In this document: positions 57,079 through 64,000 of the stretch, piece after piece
Numbering within the stretch: the first letter of the stretch is position 1
How the letters are laid out: every line of letters starts with the position of its first letter
Assembly (NCBI RefSeq): GCF_947623445.1
Contig: NC_135247.1
Span: 19,160,501-19,224,500 of the forward strand
Origin: Clavelina lepadiformis
Lineage: Eukaryota > Chordata > Ascidiacea > Aplousobranchia > Clavelinidae
Length of the DNA: 64,000 bases
Direction of reading: 5' to 3'
Notes under the pieces: model-generated
Seen by the model: only the letters and a program-made list of their open reading frames with translations
Databases searched by the model: none
Told to the model about the DNA's origin: nothing
Made by a program: the position numbers and the translations under genes

Positions 57079-58535
57079 ATGCCGAATTACAAACTTGTCT
57101 ACTTCAATAGCAAGGGCAGGGCAGAGGTGGTGCGGTTGATGTTCGCTGAGGCGGGAGTTGAATTTGAAGACAAGCGGGTCCAGGAAGAAGATTGGCCGCA
57201 ATTAAAACCGAGTAAGACGGCGACCGATATGAGATATAACCAAAAATTTAATTAACATTCCTATGTTCTGGAACCATTTTTCTCGGACTGAGAAAAGTCT
57301 TTACGCGTCTTAAGCTCGGCGATGATTCCTCATCATTCGATCCCCAGTTGCCGAGCTAGCCTTTGTGCAAATTCCGATTGATACATCCATTGTTGTATTT
57401 TGATTACTTTTGTATTATTGTCCGAATTCAACAGGATCAATGAGCAGGGCAAGTGTCGTTAATACCTTGCCCATTATTTACAACGGTCTGACGCCACTGG
57501 GTATTTAACACGGGGTACAATTTTTGACAAATTTTTTTTTAATTTTTTCACATAGATGAGAGCTTTACACACAAACATATTCAACTTATTTTTTCTAAAA
57601 TTTTTCCCCAGCGATGCCCTTTGGTCAACTTCCGGTGTTATATATCGACGACAAACCGCCCCTTCCGCAAAGTGGCGCCATTGAGCGGTACGTGGCACGA
57701 GAGTTAAACTTTGACGGGGGGAGTTCCCTGGCGTTTGCTTACATAGACATGGTCTGCAACCTGCTGGAAGATGTCGGATCCAAAGTTCCTTTCATGGAGA
57801 AAGATGAAGCTAAAAAGGTGTGACGTAATATTCCGAGACCTAATCTCAACTTTGTTAAATTTAATCCGAGAAATTTAAAAAACAAGACTGAACGGTTCGT
57901 TCCAAATTATTACGTGATTTCAGTCCAAACGCTATACCTAACTCGTGACTTAATAATTAATGATTTATATCAGGCCTTGACACTTATTGTTTGTCTATCG
58001 CGCACCACTATGCTACGTCATAATGTAATTAACATTTTATGGAATCTATAATGCTCTTTTGTCGTCAAAATATTTAGATGTCAAAAATGCGTTCGGAAAT
58101 AATTCGCATGAAAACAATTTTACTGTTATTACGTCACAAGCTTTGTTATATGAATCACAGGCGGCAGGTACCAAGGACGCGTTGGAGAATCACATCTACC
58201 CGGCCTTCGACAAGATTGAGAAGAAGTTCAAGGAGGGAGGCGAAGAATTCCTCATCGCAAAGGTGAAGAGCCGTCGGTGGTTGATGCACAAGTTAAACTT
58301 TAAGGTTATGTTGCAGTTATCGCTCGAGTTAAATAAAAATATGAGACAAAATGATTTCTTTCTTCAGAGACTGACTCTTGCTGACCTTGCAATCTTCCAC
58401 TTCAGTGACGTTGCACGAGTGATCGACGCAAATTTCATAACGAAATACCCGACCTTGGACGCTCTATGCAAGAGAGTTGCAGCGAGGCCAAGTATCAAGA
58501 AATACCTGGAAAACAGACCCAAGACCCCGTTGTAA
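57079..58535 (+). CDS. Sigma-class glutathione transferase (HPGDS-like), GST-3
   Basis: Four exons: 57079-57211, 57612-57817, 58161-58262 and 58368-58535. It starts [20 protein letters not shown], with Tyr8, and continues to [18 protein letters not shown]. The C-domain contains [20 protein letters not shown] and ends [12 protein letters not shown]. Intron 1 (400 bp) holds sequence shared with the pseudogene region at 60561-60780. Intron 3 (58263-58367) is 105 bp, a multiple of three, and has no stop in the exon frame, so a retained intron would add 35 residues instead of ending the protein. The normal splice sites GTGAAG and CTTCAG are good, and the spliced form matches the paralogues. Confidence 0.93.
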
Positions 58536-58767
58536 ATCGAGAACTTTTCGGAAAATTAAAATTGTTGAAATAAATCGTTTGTTTCTTGAATGATTTTTTG
58601 AAGGAAGTTTCAATTGAATTTTAAGCTCTTCTAATTTTATGACGTAAGGTCACAAGCGCCATGACTGCGATTTGTAACTATGACGTCAATAATAGCATCG
58701 GCAAAATTCTGCAAACTTTGTTGCACTCATGAGCTTATAACTTGTGCAAAGTTATTTTTTTAAATTT

Positions 58768-59010
58768 AACGCCATAATGCTATTCAGCAGGAATCGCTGA
58801 TAAGTGACTTCGGCCATAGTGACATTACGTGTGTAATGACACCCATTGCAATGTCCGGAATGCAAACCATATGTTTAACATGGAAACGACTTCGCCTACA
58901 GTTACTTTGTGGATTTTATGTGTATATCTGTAATATCTGGAAAAGAGACCCAAAACGCCGTATTAAGTCGCGAAATTTAAAAAAATGCATCATTAAATAA
59001 AATCTTGATC
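58768..59010 (+). pseudogene. Relic of a GST-1-like gene (intron 2 piece plus exon 4 end)
   Basis: The 109 bp at 58768-58876 match 50610-50718 inside intron 2 of GST-1. About 50 bp further on, 58934-59010 match the end of GST-1 exon 4 and its 3' flank, including a degraded LENRP tail, the stop, CGCGAAATTTAAAAA and the ATTAAATAAAATCTTG polyadenylation region. Everything between (intron 2 end, exon 3, intron 3, most of exon 4) has been deleted. It lies just downstream of GST-3. Confidence 0.75.
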
Positions 59011-59399
59011 TGATTTGTAGTTTGCTTTAAGGCGTCTATATCAAGGTATCAGTGAAATGGAAGCACTGTACGATACCAAGGGAGATGAGACGTCGCTATG
59101 ATGGTCGCCTGTATTGATCTTGCGTCTCCGTCCTCCGAAATCATTGAAGCAAAAGTTTATGGCTGCTGTCTGACGTTTTTTGAGGAATTCGCGTCAGAAT
59201 TTCACCGTTGCGATTTACGTTGCCTGAACGCAAGCGCCAAACGCCTGTAAAAGAATTAAAAACGTTTGAAAAAACGAATTTCTTACAACTCCAACGTTAA
59301 TTATTCCACTTCGTTTACCAAAAGTTTTCGTTAACATTAAAGCTTGGTGCGTGGACATTATTCTTGAAACGTGTTGGAAAGGTTTTCAAAACGTTTTTT

Positions 59400-60783
59400 C
59401 TTTACGTTCAGGAAACGACATTTGTACAAAGTTATCTTGACGTTATGTAAACTTAATGCAAAAAAATCTTTTACAAAAAACAATTTGACAACCTTTAGAC
59501 GACGTTGCGCAACGTTGGAAAGTTATCGCCTGTTATGGAAATAACCACAACTCATGCCGACCTGCAAAAGAATCACTGAAATGTGGTGGTGGAAAGTGCA
59601 GGACGGGTTGTGCGTGCACAGCGCAAGCACAAGCACAGGCGCTTGCAAGACATACAAAGGATGGAAACGTGAGCAAAATTTCTTGGTTAATGAGCAACAG
59701 ACGAACAGGCGATGTAGAACGCATTAAGTCCACGATCTGTTCAGCATGTAAATAAATTTCGCAAGATCTGCAGATGCTCCGAAAGATCCATGCAACGTGT
59801 GATAAAACATAGCAACATCAGCACTAATAATTAATCGTTGAGTTTACCAAGTTAATTATTAACGAATTCTACCAACGTCGGGAAACTTAAGTTGAATTTT
59901 CTCGACATGCACTTTGCACGCGGTGACGACGTGAAATAATTCACGGGTAGGGAGGTGAAGATTGTTCCAGACATTCTCAGTTTATATTTTGACCTGCTCG
60001 CAGATAGGGTCATATAAGGGCGAGGTCTCGAGCACTCAGTTCTGTTCATCTGATGTCGATGTACGGGTGAGGTTTCCACCTTGCAACGAGCAGCATTGTC
60101 TTCACATCTTCCAAACATTATTACTGGTGTGCATTTTTGCTGTAGATCAAACTCGGGCTCACCAACAACACCCTTCATTATGCCAGAAACCGGTCACTTG
60201 CCCGGGATGAGGATTCTCTTTTCCACTCACTGATGTGCAGCACTGAAGCGATTTTCAACCATCTGCTCCTCTGCTTAACTTTGCTTTTTTGACCTAAGTT
60301 TTGTAGATTTAACCAATTATGGGTTTAGTGGCCGCGCTATAGTTACTATTAAAGTTTATTAACTTGATTTGTTTGAGTTTAAAGCCTTTTCGGTTTTATC
60401 ACTTTGATGCATTCATTGACGCGTGCTCATAGCAACTGACTTGATATTTGCCTTCCTACCGCGCTATTGACGAGAAATTAAATGATTGATTGCTTGCTAG
60501 CCAACCAACCATATATGGTCATACCAGGAAAGTGGTTCAAGTTTTTTTTTCAAAAAATCTTGACTGTTTTCAAGAATAAACCCGTCGATGATTCCTCGTC
60601 GATTGAGCTCAGGTTATCGAACTTATCTTGTGCAAGTTCCGATCGTCACACATATTTTTGTCCGAACTTAGGACTGTTCACCAAGTCCACTGAGCAGAAA
60701 CAAGTGTCGTTGATGCCTTGCCCAAGAGCGTTACAACGTCTGCGCCAGTGCATCGAAGACGGGCGCATTTATCACGAATCCAG
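59400..60783. other. Flank of the GST pseudogene, duplicated from the GST-3 unit
   Basis: No gene. The left part parallels 56340-56900; the part at 60561-60780 parallels intron 1 of GST-3 near 57280-57500 (shared CGATGATTCCTC, CAAGTGTCGTT, CCTTGCCCA). The first exon of the duplicated GST was not found here. Confidence 0.5.
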
Positions 60784-61427
60784 TTAAATTTTGACGGTGG
60801 GCTCCCTCTGGCGGTTGCTTTTGTAGACATGGTCTGCAACCTGCTGGAAGATATCTAAATTATTACGTCATTTCAATCAAAACGTTACCTAACACGTGAT
60901 TTGGCACTCATTGTGTTTTTATGGTGCACTATGTTGTTTCGTCATAATGTCATTTCATTTTTATGAATTTGCAGTGTTCTTTTGGCTTCCCAATGAGTTT
61001 AGATGTATTTAGATGTAAAAAGATGTGTTCGGAAATAATTCGCATGAAAACAATTTTACTGTTATTACGTCACAAGCGTTGTTGTATGAATCACAGGCGG
61101 CAGGTACCAAGGACGCGTTGGAGAATCACATCTACCCGGCCTTCGACAAGATTGAGAAGAAGTTCAAGGAGGGAGGCGAAGAATTCCTCATCGCAAAGGT
61201 GAAGAGCCGTCGTTGGTTGATGCACAAGTTCGGGAAGAACAAGAATGTTTCGCATTTTGAAACCCTTGACCAGTCTATATTGCAGTTATCGCGGGGCTGA
61301 CTCTTGTTAACCTTGCAATCTTACACTTCCCCGGGTAAACCCGACCCTGGACGCTCTACGCAAGAGAGTTGCAGCGAGGCCAAATATCAAGGCGTATCTG
61401 GAAGACAGACCACCAACCCCGTATTAA
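60784..61427 (+). pseudogene. Duplicated GST pseudogene, closest to GST-3
   Basis: A remnant of exon 2 at 60784-60857 (LNFDGG and MVCNLLED homology) has lost its first half. Exon 3 at about 61099-61200 is identical or nearly so to GST-3 exon 3 ([20 protein letters not shown]). Exon 4 at about 61297-61427 keeps LDALRKRVAARPNIK-like sequence but has a stop near its start and a deletion of the middle. With introns still present, it is an unprocessed duplicate, not a retrocopy. The near identity of exon 3 points to a recent origin or to gene conversion with GST-3. Confidence 0.85.
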
Positions 61428-61943
61428 GTCGAAAAAAGAGTTCGTAACTATGACGTCAATGATAGCGTCGGCAAAATTTTGCAAACTTTGTTATTACTTG
61501 CCTCTTGAGCTTATTATTATTACTTGTGCAAAGTTGTTTTTTAAATTTATTGAGCGACATTTCATGAGAAAATTCGTCTGAGAAAGGTTATAGGCTTAAT
61601 TTAAAATTACGCTGAAATATACGAGTAGGCCATCTAGGCTAGCTCTAAAATTCGATTCAACATTACATCGCTTTTGCCTTACTTGATGACAACAGTAATA
61701 TTTGACGTCACCCTTTCTAATGACATTTTTACAAGACATGATGACGAGACTGAGAACTATTATGATTAAACCATGGTGTTTACAAAAGGTGGGAAATGGG
61801 AAATATATTTGCTGAGTCACGCTTGGTATAAAAGCGAGTCACTCGCGATTTGAGGCGACAGATGACGTTGATTGAGACGAGGTCGGAAGTTTTTGTAGAA
61901 CTTCAAATTTTCAGCCTTTCAAATTGCTTCTTGAACAAGAAAG

Positions 61944-62768
61944 ATGCCAAAATACAGATTGATGTATTTCCCCATCAAGGGCAGAGCAGAGGTCGCTCGT
62001 CTTATATTTGCTCAGGCGGGTCAGGAGTACGAGGACCTTCGAATCTCTTCCAGCGATTGGCCAGCAAAGAAGCCTGGTTTGTCTTCTCCTATTTTGTACA
62101 ACATATAGCCCAAATGTTGGTTTTTCACTTTAACACTTCTATCAAAATATTCGGCAGAAACTCCATTTGGCCAAATGCCTGTTCTTTACATCGATGACAA
62201 ACCCCTGCCACAAAGTGACGCTATCGTGCGCTATCTTGCTCGGGAGTTTAAGCTGGAAGGTCCGGATTCGATGACGACAGCTTATGTTGACATGCTGGTG
62301 ATGTCGATGAAGGAAGCGGTCGAGAAACTTCCTTTTATGGAGAAAGACGAAGAGAAGAAGGTAACAATGGAATCGTCTGAGAATATTTATAGCAAAAGCA
62401 ATCAAGGATAATTGTTTATTGTAGAAAAAAGCAAAGGAAGCTGCTTTTGAGAAAATCGATTTCACTTTCGGCAAAATTGAGAAAAAGTTTAAGGATTCGG
62501 GAAAAGAATTTCTCTTCAAGGTCGGTCTGCTCGTGTCCACTCATGCGCGGTTTATTTCTAATCCTCAAAAACTTTATTTGACTCTTTCATTTTTCCACAG
62601 GAGCTCACATACGCCGACTTATACTTGCTTCAAATGTCGGAAGCGATCGGATATTTTGACAAGGATCTGATGAAGAAATTCCCGTCACTCGACGCCTTGA
62701 TAGCCCGGGTCAAGAATTTGCCCAATATAAAGAATTGGCTCGAGAAGAGGCCAAACACTGATTTCTAG
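61944..62768 (+). CDS. Sigma-class glutathione transferase (HPGDS-like), GST-5, divergent and compact
   Basis: Four exons: 61944-62076, 62158-62360, 62425-62520 and 62601-62768, with short introns. It starts MPKYRLMYFPIKGRAEVARL (Tyr8 kept) and has [20 protein letters not shown], in which the usual Ser after Gln is kept (QS) and the next residue is Asp. The C-domain reads FGKIEKKFKDSGKEFLFK and ends IKNWLEKRPNTDF, closer to the human HPGDS end than the others. Exon 3 is shorter than in GST-1 to GST-3 by two codons. It is the most diverged member and probably the oldest branch of the cluster. A weak TATA-like GGTATAAAAGC lies near 61825, about 120 bp before the start. Confidence 0.92.
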
Positions 62769-63510
62769 ACTTCTTTTGTGCGCAAACAATCGACAATAAA
62801 TCGAGTGGCAACTCTTTGATCGATGCGCACCACACAATTGGCTTCTATATCGTCATAAAGGCAGTTTTTTTAAAATTGGGTTTCGTAATAAAAGTGGTTT
62901 GTTGACAGATTTCTTTGTTCATTATGTTTGGAAATAAAAAGAATAATTTGGACAAATTTTGGCAAAAACAAAAATACGATTTCTTTGATGTGAAAAATGT
63001 CTTTTTCCATTCGACCTGTCTTTTGTCTGCTGCCGTGACATCTATACTGCACTAATTACTATTACGTCATCATCACTACCACATCGCCACATCATCATCA
63101 CTAGTGAGATTAAGTAAATAATAAGACACAGAAAAGAAAACTTGCTCAAACGGAGCATAAAGTGTCCAAGGGCTTCACCATTATCTCATGCCAGGATCAA
63201 ACAAGGTTGCCGCCTCCCACGCAACATCGCTAATTCTTCCAAGACCCAAACACAGACTGAAAAAGCCGCAAAGTTTGGGAGCAGAAAAAAAAGCAGCAGG
63301 AATAAATCTCTGGGGGGTGACAAGATAACAAACGTGGAATGCAGCGAGAAATAAAGCACAAGGATAATAAATAAATAAATAAATAAACAGTAAAAGATAT
63401 GCAGTTAAGTGCGAAAGTGTATAATTAGGTTCAATCATGACCAATAATCACAAAGGATTGATTGTAAGATGTTAGGGGAAAAACAGTGCAACCACACATT
63501 GCCATATAAC
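62769..63510. other. Intergenic region after GST-5
   Basis: No gene recognised. It includes a short (ATAA)n microsatellite at 63363-63388 and a CATCATCAC-rich stretch near 63068-63105. Confidence 0.45.
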
Positions 63511-63787
63511 CAGGGTTGCCATCGGTCTGGACTCAAAATAAGGACGACTAGGAAACGAAAGAAGAAAACCACTTTAAACAGTGCACAACGTGACACTATT
63601 TGCGTGTTCTTAATTTTAGTATCTCTTTGGTGTATTGCAGTTGTTGAAACGCCCGAAATAGGAACTTCTGTTCTAAAAATAAGGACGCCAGTGAAAATAA
63701 GGACGTTTCTTTGAAAAACGGACAAAAAAACTTTCTAAGACACAGACCTTCAAAATAAGGACAAATAACGACGGTATGGCAACCCTG
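63511..63787. mobile_element. hAT-type MITE, older copy
   Basis: A 277-bp element with 12-bp matching inverted ends (CAGGGTTGCCAT) and repeated AAAATAAGGAC words near both ends. Flanks CATATAAC (63503-63510) and TGTATAAC (63788-63795) match at six of eight bases, so the target duplication has begun to decay. No coding capacity. Confidence 0.8.
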
Positions 63788-63861
63788 TGTATAACTGAGG
63801 CGATATGCGAGCAATTGTAAAATTTTCCGCTGACCAAACCCAAATATTGTCAATATTTGCT

Positions 63862-64000
63862 TTATTTTGTTGACCACGCTTCCAAGTCATTGTGATCGAA
63901 AACACAAAGACGTTTTTCGCCGGGTTTTAATCGTCTCAGATCGGCAACAAAGGCCAAACCCACTCGATCAATCATCAACCACCTGGCCGGACGCGGCTTA
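63862..64000 (-). CDS. 3' end of an unidentified gene, cut by the window edge
   Basis: The minus strand is open from the window edge to TAA at 63862-63864. It gives about 45 residues with a protein-like composition, including ARWLMIDRVGLAFVADLRR and a C-terminus FDHNDLEAWSTK. The stop overlaps AATAAAG, a likely polyadenylation signal, which supports a true gene end. I do not recognise the family. A hAT MITE lies 75 bp downstream. Confidence 0.6.
   Translation of the reverse strand, partial: KPRPARWLMIDRVGLAFVADLRRLKPGEKRLCVFDHNDLEAWSTK

Overview
The window looks like nuclear DNA of a tunicate, most likely an ascidian of the Ciona type (inference). The grounds are AT-rich sequence, many short GT-AG introns (often 40-100 bp), animal gene families close together on both strands, chordate-style sigma GSTs, MAM/GAIN adhesion GPCRs, and many small non-autonomous DNA transposons. 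No bacterial, organellar or retroviral element was recognised.

Layout. 36-1250 (+): last four exons of mitochondrial processing peptidase alpha (PMPCA). 1471-15793 (-): one long multi-exon gene for a TPR plus CHAT-domain protein. One of its introns (4020-9862) contains a complete intronless gene on the opposite strand (4194-9599), coding for an 1801-residue secreted mosaic of a ricin-like lectin domain and repeating fibronectin type II, thrombospondin type 1 and kringle modules. 16-19.5 kb: mostly non-coding, with a doubtful small gene, a hAT MITE and a tRNA-derived SINE. 19606-28676 and 31127-38004 (-): tandem paralogous adhesion GPCR genes (signal peptide, MAM domain, Thr/Ser mucin-like minisatellite, GAIN/GPS, seven membrane segments). 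40463-47373 (-): NOP56, with a piggyBac relic and a hAT transposase relic (itself split by a MITE) in its introns. 50012-62768 (+): a cluster of sigma-class (HPGDS-like) glutathione transferases, with four readable genes, one duplicated pseudogene and one further relic, embedded in duplicated flanks. 63862-64000 (-): 3' end of an unidentified gene.

Main points of interest: the nested antisense intronless triad-module gene; loss of both CHAT catalytic motifs in its host; patchwork divergence between the two adhesion GPCRs, where 7TM and GPS exons are nearly identical but ectodomain exons differ; a GST whose catalytic Tyr8 is Phe; and five hAT-type MITEs with clear 8-bp target duplications. The genes do not form one pathway. 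The local themes are tandem duplication (GPCRs, GSTs) and repeated insertion of DNA transposons into introns. Exon boundaries were read by eye from GT-AG sites and phase agreement; coordinates given as approximate may be off by a few bases.
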